This document shows positions 22,307-32,779 of a stretch of 64,000 bases of DNA, piece after piece. Location: the NCBI GenBank assembly GCA_028274465.1, contig CM051456.1:94164753-94228752 (forward strand). Direction: 5' to 3'. The position numbers and the translations under genes are program-made. Source of the DNA: Plantago ovata. Lineage: Eukaryota; Streptophyta; Magnoliopsida; Lamiales; Plantaginaceae. The first letter of the stretch is position 1, and each line of letters starts with the position of its first letter. The notes beneath the pieces were generated by a model. It saw only the letters and a program-made list of their open reading frames with translations, was not told where the DNA came from and did not search any database.

Positions 22307-24019
22307 AAAAAGAATACCAGCTCTGCTGGGAACAGTTACATCATAATCCAGTTCAGTTTGGTGCACAAGAACAGAATATCACAAGACAGCTTCAACGTTT
22401 GAATAAGCAGAAGGCTCTCTTCTGGAAACAAAGATCAAAAAGGAATTGGCTCCAATTTGGAGACGCCAATACAAAATACTTCCATGCATGTGCTTCTCAT
22501 CAGATGAGAAGGAAACATATCCATGGTATTAAGGACCAGAATGATAGCTGGACCTATAACCATGATGAGATAACACAAGCCTTCTATACTTTTTTTCAAA
22601 AACAAGCTCAAAAGATACCAACAGAAGCTGATTTGTTCCACCACATCCAAGTCCCACTCTTATCCAAGGAAGATCAGGATTCCTTCTTCAAGACATCACA
22701 GAACATGATGTATGGAATGCTATTAAATCCATCAATCCAGATAAAGCTCCTGGGCCTGATGGATTAAATAGTAAATTTTATATACATCATTAGGATACTA
22801 TAAAAGCTCAAATTTGTGAGCTAGTGATAAACTTTTTTAAAAATGGAACAATGGATCCTTTGATTAATCAAATTACCATTGTTCTTATACCCAAGAAACA
22901 GAATCCACAAACACCGGCTGAATTCAGACCTATAAGTCTATGTAATGTCAGTTACAAAATCATTTCAGAAATTTTGGTACAAAAAATGAGGCCTCTACTG
23001 GACAAGATAGTCTCTCCTTTCCAGAATGCCTTTTTACCAAATAGAAAAATAAGTGATAATGTCATGATTGCTCATGAACTATTACACTCCATGAATAAAA
23101 GAAGGAAAAATACTAAGCAATGCTATTTTGCCCTAAAACTGGACATAGAAAAAGCATATGACAGATTGGATTGGGAATTCATTGAACTGGCTCTAACTAA
23201 GTTCAATTCTCCACAGAAATTTATACAACTAATTTTAGCTTGTATAAAATTTGTTTCCTTCACAGTTAGAGTCAACCAAATGGAATCCCAACCATGGACA
23301 CCCACAAGAGGAATTAGGCAAGGAGATCCTCTCTCTCATTACCTGTTTATACTCTGCCAAGAATTGTTAGTACACTTACTACTTCACAAGATTAATGAAA
23401 AAACTTTTGTTCCTCTAAAATCTTCAAGACATGGACCAAAGATCCCTCTTCTATGTTTTGCAGATGACTGCATTCTCTTTGGGAAAGGTTCTGAATAATA
23501 TGCTACTAATATTCTTCAAACACTTCAAGAATATGGTAAAGCATCTGGCCAAAATGTGTGTTGGAAGAAAAGTAGAATTATATTTTCTCCCAACACACCA
23601 GTACACTTGAAACAACAAATTACTCAAACTCTAGGAGTAATACAGAATAAAAGATTGGATAAATACCTTGGCCTACCTTTTCTACTGGGGCAAAAAAAGA
23701 AAGATTTATTTGAAGAAACTGTAGCCAAGGTACAAAATAAAGTAAACACCTGGTACACCAGATTTCTCTCTTACTCAGGGAGATTAACACTGATCAAGGC
23801 AGTATCTAATACTATTCCATCTTATTGTATGTCTATTGCCAAAATGCCAGCCAGTTCAGTGGCAAGAATAGAGGCAATAAACAGACAATTTTTATGGAAT
23901 TCTGAAAAGGATAAAAAGTGTAAAGGAAAGGTCAAGTGGAAGAAAGTTTGTAGACCAGTTTCAGAAGGAGGTTTAGGTATTAGGGACTTAATTACTTTAA
24001 ACAAAGCATTCCTTTTATA
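22258..24019 (+). pseudogene. LINE ORF2: reverse transcriptase, frame-shifted
   Basis: Coding signal is spread over three frames: 22,258-22,767 (linker, WLQFGDANTKYFHA), 22,824-23,498 (RT fingers and palm, with EFRPISLCN, PNRKISDNVMIAHELLH, LKLDIEKAYDRLDWEFIE, RGIRQGDPLS and the catalytic FADD at about 23,456) and 23,556-24,020 (thumb, KYLGLPFLLG, SYSGRLTLIK). Frameshifts lie near 22,700-22,770, and a TAA follows KGSE at 23,496-23,498. Degenerate relative to an active element. Confidence 0.88.
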
Positions 24020-24072
24020 GCACTTGTGGTTATTGCATACAGAGAAATCGTCATTATGGTTTTCTGGGGAAA

Positions 24073-24471
24073 GTGTCTGCAGCAGATGCGGAATTCCAAG
24101 CTTTATTGTTTGGATTACAACTGTCTCAAAAAATTTCATGCACAAAACTTGTCATACAGACTGATTCCCAGTTCCTTATCTCTTGTTTAAACAGAGAGGC
24201 GGCAACAACTTTGAACCAAGGAACTGTTCTACAAGCCGCAAGTAACATCATGAAAGGAATCACTGAAGTACAAGTACATTTTGTGTACAGAGAAATGAAT
24301 GGTGTAGCAGATGCACTGGCTAATGAAGGAAGAATGAAAACTTTTGGAAGACGGTTGACGGACCAAACAGTGCAATCTTTTGTTTACATTTGGGATAATT
24401 TCCCTGCGTGGCTTTATGATGTAATTAAATTAGATGATGTAGTTAAATTTCGTACTGTAAACACTACCTAA
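24073..24471 (+). pseudogene. LINE ORF2 C-terminus: RNase H domain
   Basis: AADAEFQALLFGLQLSQ, VIQTDSQFLISCLNR and YREMNGVADALANEG are the successive acidic and histidine-region motifs of the RVT_3-type RNase H that ends many plant L1 ORF2 proteins. It is joined to RT by a deletion, so the preceding catalytic segment of the domain (first Asp strand) is missing. Confidence 0.82.
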
Positions 24472-24528
24472 TGCTTAATAAAACTTTTTATTTCGAAAAA
24501 AAAAAAAAAAGAAAAAGTCAGATGAATA

Positions 24529-25891
24529 ATAAATCGGTCGTTCCCAGCTTAATCCTGAAATGATCCAAAAAATTTCATATAGTCCTACACCATAGTTTTG
24601 AAAATCACCAAACTGACTTTCTACGTTGGCCTGGGGACCCAAGTACTTTGCCATGTAGCTACCTAGTGGGCAATCACTCATATTAGATGATGAGGCTAAT
24701 GTGCATAGTCACAAACGCATATCCGGGTATGCGGTCCGATCTCCGGGTATTCAAAAGGAATTATGTATCGTCCAATCGAAATTAGTCAGATTTTGGACTG
24801 GTGGTCCTCCCTACCTATGATACGAGCAAACACAAGCTAAATTTAACTTGGATATTACTTGTAATGTGTACATAATCAGAATCTGTAGCTAACCATCAGT
24901 TAAAATTCCAACTTAAAACCTATACATAACTTCGATTAACAAAACAAATTAAAAACCAGGTAGACCCGTATTCGAAAATATGAGACTAGACCACTTGAAG
25001 AATGTAAAAAAAAAAACTCATACTAAATATTTCCTTTGAATTCCAATTAAACATGGTGAAACTCTATCCTTCGAATTTACATCCTACAACCAACACAAGT
25101 TACTTAGCTACACATATTGATAAAAAAAATAACAAATCATAAACATCATAGAATAATCATAAAACATCATAGAACACGAGAGAAAAGAGATTTCATACGC
25201 GCTACCAATTGACGGATTCATATTCGTATAAACTCACAAATCGAACGGAAAGAATGATGAAATCCAATACAATATAGCGCGTCTCAATCGATAAAAACCA
25301 AGATCCAAGGCTCAATGATAGCCTCCAATAGTGTTTGCTACTGCTAGGGTTTGTCCAATATCAAAGATAGAACAAAAGTCTTGAAGTACCAAAGTAAAAT
25401 AATAAAGAACGGATTAAAAAACTCAAAATCACGATCTGGTCACAGCGGGCCGCTAGGAGCAGGCCACATGCCGCTAGGTGGACCATTATGTCCGGAATTA
25501 TGTTTCTTCGCTTCCTTGCGTACTTTGACCTCCAAACAACGAGTTTTCACCTCTCTAAAGGCTCGGGCACATACACATACGACAACATCGTCGGGGATTC
25601 ATGACACCAATTTGTGATCTAAATGCGTCCAAATATGCAACTTTTGCACCAAAATAACCAATATGCTCTGTAAACACATAACGAAACACAATGCAACAAA
25701 AGTGATTCTATATATACTAATAAAATCACAACAAAAATGCAAATTAAAGACAACAAAAGTGTGATAAAAAGATTAGATGACAGTGCAAAATATGTTGTCA
25801 TCATGCCCATATGCATTAAATGGAAATGGAAACGGAAGCAGAAACGGATACGAAACGGATACGTGGAAACGTCAAAATTCGATAAAGTAGG
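24529..25891. other. Gap: intergenic, possible unclassified LTR remnant at 25,200-25,700
   Basis: No gene. The 25,430-25,620 stretch (GCGGGCCGCTAGGAGC..., GCCGCTAGGTGG) has the GC-rich, repeated-palindrome look of gypsy LTR or leader sequence against AT-rich flanks, but no termini or target duplication could be fixed. The plus-strand frame at 25,351-25,617 has no domain. The right edge adjoins the truncated copia LTR. Confidence 0.35.
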
Positions 25892-26436
25892 GGGAATTAA
25901 TCAAGCATAGTTTTGTTGATTAAGTGTCCCAAGTTTGGTGGAGAACAAGGTTTCGTTCTCTAGTTATGTTGGAAACGAAGCAAGTGTGCTTTGGTTTCTG
26001 AAGAATCATTATAGATAGGTGTTGTAAGGAACCTCAAGCTTATCTTAGTGGATTCAGTCCTAGAAAGGACAAAGTGGATTAGTTGAGAGTTTACACCACT
26101 CTCAGATACCACTATAAAAGTGTTTGTGTGATTTACTTTACCGCATTTAGTTTTCAGCAAGCTATACACTTTGTACACTGCCACTCTGCTTACTTGCTGA
26201 AACTAGCACTCTCTGAAAATCACTTATTGTATAAAGACTTCCTCACTCTATTTTTAAAGTACCAGTAAAACTCGTTACTGAAAAGTAACTAGTACTTGCT
26301 GAGAAAGTTAAGTATCAGCAAACTCATTACTGAAAAGTAATAAGCACTTGCTAAGAAAGTTTTTAAACGATGAAAGTTTGAAAAGACTATTCAACCCCCC
26401 CCTCTAGTCTTTTCTTGTTGTTTAAGGGGACCAACA
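25892..26436 (+). repeat. C1 5' LTR, 5'-truncated
   Basis: Matches the last ~545 bp of the 1,567-bp C3 LTR, ending ...GTTTAAGGGGACCAACA. The first ~1 kb is missing. The text contains several GCTGAAA / ACTGAAAAGTAA phrases repeated within a short span. Confidence 0.85.
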
Positions 26437-26438
26437 AG

Positions 26439-26450
26439 TGGTATCAGAGC
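26439..26450 (+). promoter_or_regulatory. C1 primer-binding site (initiator tRNA-Met type)
   Basis: TGGTATCAGAGC, complementary to the 3' end of plant initiator tRNA-Met, two bases after the LTR end, as in many plant copia elements. Confidence 0.92.
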
Positions 26451-26548
26451 TGGAGGTTCTTTAACCTTCAGCACTGAACCTAGATCCCCTTAGGTGCTTT
26501 CCGTAAATCACTCTCACTTGATCTGTTTGGTAGTCTTTTGCTGACAGG

Positions 26549-28838
26549 ATGTCTTTAGGAGACGCTCCCTCGCTGAAGCTGGAAAACTATGAAAAATGGC
26601 GAAACAACATGATTCTACATCTTGAGACCATTAGTGATGTCACTGTCATAAATGATGGACCTATCAAGATCACTAAACTTGAGAGAAGTTTTCCTCACAA
26701 AACCACAGAAGCTGGTAAGGAAACTATCTTAGGTGAACCAGTCGATATTGTCGTTCCAAAACCAAGAGAGGAATGGACTTCCGACGAAGACTAAAGATTC
26801 CGTCTTGATGGCCAAGCAAGAAACATCATTATTCGATCAACTCCGGATACTATACAGTGCAAACTGTGGGGTGCCAAAACTGCTAAGGAAGCTTGGAAAA
26901 TGGTTCAAGATCTTTGCGTTGGATCTGCAAAACCAAGGAAAACAAACTCGAAGTGCTTAAGTTAAAGTTCCAGAACTTTAAACAAGGTACAAATGAGTCA
27001 CTGGAAGACTTGGATTTCAGATTCACAACTCTTGTAAGTGAGATGGCTGCCTTAGGACTTGGAAACCTCTATTCAGATTCTGAGAAGGTGAAAACCATTA
27101 TTAGAAGTCTGAACCAAGAATGGATCCATACTCAGAATTTCTATTATAATCAAGGAATGCCAAATATCACACCTACAGAGTTGTTCTTTCATCTTGCTAC
27201 TGTCAACTACGAGACAAAGCAAAGAGAAAATGTGTTTGCTGAAAAATCGCAAAATATTGCTCTTTTTGCAAAGCCGTCATCTTCTGAAAAGAAGAATGAT
27301 AAAGAGCCTGCTAATGAAAATGCTTTAGTTGTTAAAAATATGAAGAAATTCATCAGTAAGGAACTTGAAAGGCGAAAAGCAAAAGAGAAGCTTAAAAAGC
27401 ATCTTGGTAACAACTACCATAAATACAAGAATGAAGCTAGCTCTCTGAACAAGCAAGCTCAGCAAGCAAACTCTTCTGAAGAACCATCAGTTGGCAATGA
27501 TCTCTGCTTTTACTGCAAAAAGCTTGGACACTTCAAAGCAAATTGTCCCTTGCTGAAAGGCAAATCTGCTGAAAAGAAGAAGAAGTTCAAAATGGCCTTG
27601 ATTGCTGAAGAAAAGAAAAAGCTTCAAGCGAAAATCGATGCGCTTTCCATTGATACTAGTTCTGAAGACAGTGAGGTAGAGAGCTCAGACACTGAAGAAG
27701 AAGAAGCCACTCTTGATGTAGAGATTGGCAAGGAAGTTTGTGGAATAGCTATGGAAGCTTATCCAGATGTGTCAAACTACAAATTCTGCCTCATGGCCGG
27801 TCAGGTAAATAGTCCTACCTCTGATTCTGACTCAGAAAGTGAAGATGATATTGACCTTGATAGAATTCAAGGAGAAATCGAAAGATTTGAGAAAACTCTG
27901 AGCAAACAGCAAGAGAAACTACAGAATGCTGAAACTCTGACCAAGTAAACTACTGAAAAGTATATTTTGCTGAAAGAAGAGTCAGAAAAGAAAGATGCTG
28001 AAATATTGCATCTCAAGAAGTCAATTGCTGAAGCTACAAAAAATAATTCTCAAATGACAATAGAATTGGAAGAGTATCAGTCCTCAATTCTAAAGTTACT
28101 TGCTCAAATTCAAGAAATGAAAAAGATGAAAATCAATTTCAAATCTTATGCTGATGCGAGTAACACGCTGACTGAACTAAACTCTTATCTGAGAGACCCA
28201 TCTCAGAAAGAAGGTTTAGGTGCAACGTATGAAGGTGATGATGTAATAATATTGAGTAAAGACAAATCACCAATTACCTTTGTACGTGCAACTGATAGTG
28301 GTCAACCAGAACTCTATCAGATTGGTCAATCTAAGGTTGCTGAAATATGTAATCAAGTACCTACGACCGTAAAGCCCGCTGTTTCTACTCAAAGTAACAA
28401 GACTTTAAAAGGTAAACAGGTTGCTAAAAAGCAAACTTTAAGAAAAAGGATGCTGTAAAGCATTCCGCCAAACAAGTTGCTGAAAAGCAATTTGTTAAGT
28501 CAAAAGGCAAGATTACTAAAAGTAATCAGAAGACCTTTGCTGACAAACCTGAATCAAGTAAGGTTGCTGAGACAAAAGCTCAGTTTCTCCGAAAAGTGGA
28601 CTTGGTTTCAAAACCAAGCAAAGTCAACTTTTTCATGAGTATAAGCAAAGTCAGCAAAGATACTTCAAAGAGATGAACAAAACCAAGCCTAAGAGTTCTG
28701 ACAAGACTCAAAATGCTAGGGCTAGAAGGAACCTTGCTAGAAAAGAACTTACTGAAAAGTATGTTCAGCAAAAAGGTCAACCGAGCAAGACACCACATCA
28801 GGAAGTGGATTTGATCAGCACGAATCAAAAGTCTTTCG
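26549..28838 (+). pseudogene. C1 gag (copia nucleocapsid polyprotein), broken
   Basis: Starts MSLGDAPSLKLENYEKWRNN, a typical copia gag opening (LxxxNYxxW). It changes frame near 26,795-26,895 and runs through 26,893-27,948 with LKFQNFKQGTNESLEDLDFR and a CCHC knuckle CFYCKKLGHFKANCPLLKG at about 27,507. A long Glu/Lys-rich coiled-coil tail follows (IERFEKTLSKQQEKLQNAE). A TAA at 27,946-27,948 and a further frameshift at about 28,450 interrupt it. The distal tail carries recurring VAEKQ / VAKKQ lysine-rich phrases. It would package the element RNA. Homology stops abruptly where the truncated G1 LTR begins. Confidence 0.85.
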
Positions 28839-28840
28839 GA

Positions 28841-29134
28841 CTCGGATTTTGCCTTCTAGTGACCTTTGAGCCTTGAAACTCGACCCCTAGACCTCAAATC
28901 TCGCCCGGAACCTTCTAGATACACCATGGATGACCACGAAACACCGATTCTTCGTTCTCTTCAATATAATTGCCCGGAAAATCACGTTTTTCAACTAAAA
29001 CCTGAAAAATGCAAACTAAAGGGAAACGTGACACTATTCTAATAAAATGCACTATAATATAGCTAAATTAACATAGAGGATAGCTAAATAGGTGAAAAAA
29101 GACTCGAATGAAGGTGTAAAATACACGTGCATCA
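28841..29134 (-). repeat. G1 3' LTR, truncated to U3
   Basis: Nearly identical to 36,950-37,242 of the 5' LTR, ending at the TGATGCACGTGTATTTTACA start (minus strand). The last ~880 bp (TATA, R, U5) are gone. Confidence 0.9.
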
Positions 29135-29152
29135 AACTCCCCAAACCGAACC
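29135..29152 (-). promoter_or_regulatory. G1 polypurine tract
   Basis: On the minus strand GGTTCGGTTTGGGGAGTT lies directly before the 3' LTR. G2 has the same GGTTCGGTTTGGGGAG at 43,142-43,157. Confidence 0.8.
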
Positions 29153-30961
29153 TTTGCTTGTCCTCAAGCAACTAAGCTAGACTCTAATGCAAAAAACAAT
29201 GCAACACAAAGAATGGAGTCTCATGCCAAATGAAATGAACTAATCTATTGAATCTATCAAAAACTTATGAACAAAAACCATACAAATCATAACATGGATA
29301 TTGGTTGAAGAATGCCTCGATTGACTCATACACATTCACATATGCACTTATGTCAAACAAGATAGTCTCTTGTAACATTCTCTACCTGGACCTAGTCAGT
29401 GACGACGTAATGAAACATGTTAAAATACGAATGGTTGTCCCGTGCCTATGAAACTGAGGACTTACTGCTGTTCACCAAGTTAAGACTTTTCCTCAAAGAG
29501 GTCGAACCAATTCTGGCTCTCATCAAACGAAGGAGGGTTTCCTAAAAGTTCACACTCCCCTATTCTACCCATCTCTCAAGCAAAGCCTTAAACTATTCAC
29601 CACTTCCTGAATGGCAGGACGAGGGTGGTCTAGAACAGATGACACTCAAACAAACAAAAGACAAAAATTACAACTCGATTACGAACATTACAAGAATTGA
29701 AAAACGAGACAAACACTTTGCTAAACTGCTTTTTGACTTCTTTTTTTTTTTTGGACCCTTCTTTGCTTTTTTGGGGTCTTTTCTTTTTTTTTTCTTTTTC
29801 CTGGAATTTTTTCTTTTTCTTTTTTTTTTTTATAGCCAGCAGTAGCACAACGAAAAAGAAATTACAATGACACACAAACGACCTCCCCAACCTATTCGAA
29901 AGAATAGGTTGGAGCACAAACTTTACGAAAAAGGAAAACAAACTCACAACACTCAAAAATCGAAAAACAAGTCTAATGATAGCGTAACCCCCTCCCCAAA
30001 CCTATTCGAAAGAATAGGTTGCAAACAAAGGATCACACAATCTCACACTACCTCCTTCCTACATTTAGCAATCTCAAAGCAAGGTGAAGACTTGTTGCCT
30101 CTTAGGTACATAATTACTCGGGAAAACAACCATAAGATCCTAACATGCATCATCCTATTATAAAGGCCTTCGTGAACCGCAGTAGAGAAAACACCACTAA
30201 GTGATGTCGAGACTACCAAGCTTAACTAAGTGCAAACATAAATGTGACAAGCCAAGCGAGAAAAACTTCAAACAAATTCATAGAGATGAAACACATGGTC
30301 AAAGGTCATAACTAGTTAATCTACCCAATAAAAAAGTTCAAACAATTTGGCAATAAACTCCACATAAAACATGCAAGAATAGACTAGAATGAATGTAGTG
30401 TATGTAGCTAAATACTAAGAAAGCGGTAAACGTGCAAATGCTAATGCAAACAAAAGGTTTCACGAGTAATCGTAAGTGAAACAAGTATATGAATACCCAG
30501 CGCTAACCCCCCCCAAACCTGAACGTCGTCGCTCGTCCCGAACGTCGAAAGTGGATTAGAAGGTGAAAGCTATCTTGTATATGTGACCTATATTACTCAA
30601 TCAAACTCGTGATAAAACAAAACGGGCGATAAACGAGGTAAAAAGATCGATAATTTAGCATAATAGGAGAAAATCGGGTTTCCGAACGAAAATCCGGATC
30701 TCCGGGTTTACTGGATGCCCGGGGCGAACCGCCCCACGTGGGAGGCGATTCGCCTGGGGCCTCCAGTAAACCCCAGGTTCCCTGGTCGTGCCAGGCGAAT
30801 CGCCCCACGTGGGGGGTGGTTCGCCCGGCACCTCTAGACTCCTGGAGGTGTCGGTTTCCCTCCTAAAATGCTAAATTATCATCTAGAGACCTATTTTATC
30901 GCCAAAAACATAAAAAAATATAAAATACAACACATTGATATGCTCAAAACGACAAAATACA
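29153..30961 (-). other. G1 non-coding 3' region with twin hairpins and GC-rich palindromes
   Basis: Lies between the end of integrase and the polypurine tract, where some Athila elements carry an env-like ORF. No such ORF is visible here. It contains two copies of a perfect 9-bp stem hairpin, AACCTATTC / GAATAGGTT with a 4-nt loop, at 29,889-29,910 and 29,999-30,020. It also has a poly-pyrimidine block (29,735-29,830) and a GC-rich palindrome cluster at 30,715-30,835 including two CCCACGTGGG boxes. The whole region is collinear with 41,115-43,140 of G2. Confidence 0.8.
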
Positions 30962-31498
30962 CTAACCTTCAGTAGAGGCGGAAAGGGTAAGCTCAAGATG
31001 ATCAACCTCCCTTTGATCACTAGATATCTCGAAGTATGGCTTCACTCGCTGACCATTCACCTTGAAAGTATTGCCCGTCTTCGGATCAAAGAGTTCTACA
31101 GCTACATGGGGAGAAACTTTGATAATTTCGTATGGTCCATCCCAACGAGTACTGAGCTTTCCAGGAAATAGTCGAAGGCGAGAATTAAATACCAAAGCTT
31201 TTTGCCCAGGAATCAGTTCCTTACGTACTATACCACGATCATGATACTTCTTAGTACGTTCTTTATAGATCTTGGCATTTTCATACGCACCTAGGCGTAA
31301 TTCATCAAGCTCATCGAGTTGCAATAACCGTTCTTCGCCAGCTTTTCCCATATCAAGATTGAGTGCTTTGATAGCCCAATACGCCTTGTGTTCCAATTCT
31401 ATGGGAAGATGGCATGCTTTCCCATACACAAGTCTGTATGGAGTGGTTCTAATCACCGTTTTGTAGCTAGTCCTGTATGCCCAAAGTGCATCATTCAA
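30962..31498 (-). pseudogene. G1 integrase C-terminal part
   Basis: Continues the integrase in the same frame after a TGA at 31,499-31,501. It contains [40 protein letters not shown] and the chromodomain-free C-terminal fold ([20 protein letters not shown]), as in Athila-lineage integrases. The stop lies in DWA-stop-KLNDALW, where Arg (CGA) would fit, so a C-to-T change at a CG site explains it. Confidence 0.88.
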
Positions 31499-31501
31499 TT
31501 T

Positions 31502-32779
31502 TCATGCCCAATCTTTCCTGCTAGGCTTCACTACTCGCTCCAGAATCTTCTTAATTTGACGGTTTCTAACTTCAACTTGTCCCGAAGTCTGTGGGTGATA
31601 TGGCGTAGCAACACTATGGTGGACACCATATCTCTTAAGAAGAGAGGCAAAGGTTCTATTGACGAAGTGCGAACCTCCATCATTGATGATTGTCCTAGGA
31701 CACCCAAATCTAGAAAATATCACATCGTTCAAGAACTTCATAACAACCGTGCCGTCATTCGTTTTTGTGGGAATTGCCTCCACCCACTTAGTCACATAAT
31801 CAACCGCAACAAGAATGTATCCATAACCTCCACTTGATGGAAATGGTCCCATGAAATCAATGCCCCATACGTTGAAAGGTTCGACCACTAGATTCCCTTG
31901 AAGGGGCATTTCGTCTTTCTTGCCAATATTACCACCTTGTTGACATGGGTCGCAATTTTTCACAAAAGTTCGAGCATCTCGGTGCACTGTTGGCCAGAAA
32001 AATCCTGCTTGCAGTACTTTGCGAGCTGTTTTTAAGCCACTATAGTGTCCTCCACAATGAAGCTCATGGCAATGACTCAACACACTTTGTTGCTCTTCTT
32101 GTGGCACGCATCTCCTCATAATTCCATCAGCTCCTTCTTTGAAAAGATGCGGATCATCCCATATGAAAGACCTGCAACACTTGGCAAGAGCTCTCTTGTC
32201 GGAGGCTGAAAAATTAGTTGGGCAAATACTCATAGCCAAATAGTTCACAATATCAGCATACCATGGCTCTTCATTAGCCTTCATTAAGTGCTCATCGGGG
32301 AGATCCTCATTAATAGGTATCGAATCAACAGGGATATTTGGTATTCTAGACAGATGATCAACTACCAAATTCTCCCTACCAGCTCTATCCACTATGGTCA
32401 AATCAAAATCTTGTAGCAATAGGACCCAACGGATTAATCTAGGCTTAGAATCTTGCTTAGTTATTAAATGTCTCAAAGCAGCATGATCAGTATGGACATT
32501 CACTAGATGACCAATCAAATAAGACCTAAACTTTTGTAAAGCAAAAACAACAGCTAGAAATTCCTTTTCAGTAGTTGTATAATTAACTTTTGCGGAGTCT
32601 AGAGTCTTACTAACATAATAAATCACACGATACTGCTTATCAACTTTTTGGCATAAAACAACACCCATAGCAAAATTCGAAGCATCACACATAATTTCAA
32701 AAGGAATATTCCAATCTGGTGGCACAACAATGGGAGCAGAAATAAGCTTTTCCTTAAGGGTATTAAAAGCAACTAGCAC
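31502..32779 (-). pseudogene. G1 RNase H and integrase core
   Basis: A 425-codon frame. RNase [59 protein letters not shown]. Integrase zinc finger: [17 protein letters not shown] with DPCQ. Catalytic core: [17 protein letters not shown] (D), [13 protein letters not shown] (D), [17 protein letters not shown] (E). These would degrade the template RNA and integrate the cDNA. The frame is joined to RT by a 1-nt deletion at about 32,775 and stopped at 31,499. Confidence 0.92.

Larger units (their letters stand above)
21220..24510 (+). mobile_element. L1-type LINE, 5'-truncated and internally deleted
   Basis: Flanked by perfect 18-bp direct repeats GAAAAAGTCAGATGAATA (21,202-21,219 and 24,511-24,528). 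It ends in an A-rich tail (24,496-24,510), as expected of target-primed reverse transcription. It encodes an APE-type endonuclease, a reverse transcriptase and a terminal RNase H, but ORF1 (gag-like) is absent. The stretch between RT and RNase H, which normally holds a zf-RVT region, is deleted at about 24,020-24,075. At ~3.3 kb it is about half the usual length. Frameshifts and stops make it inactive. The perfect target duplication indicates that the insertion itself is comparatively young. Confidence 0.93.

Noticed and set aside
25351-25617. 88-codon plus-strand frame as a gene
   Set aside because: Basic, low-information translation with no domain, lying in sequence that looks like LTR debris.
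29630-29956. Lys-rich frame in the G1 3' region as an env-like or accessory protein
   Set aside because: The translation is dominated by the poly-pyrimidine/poly-purine block. No signal peptide plus transmembrane architecture of an env-like protein is present.
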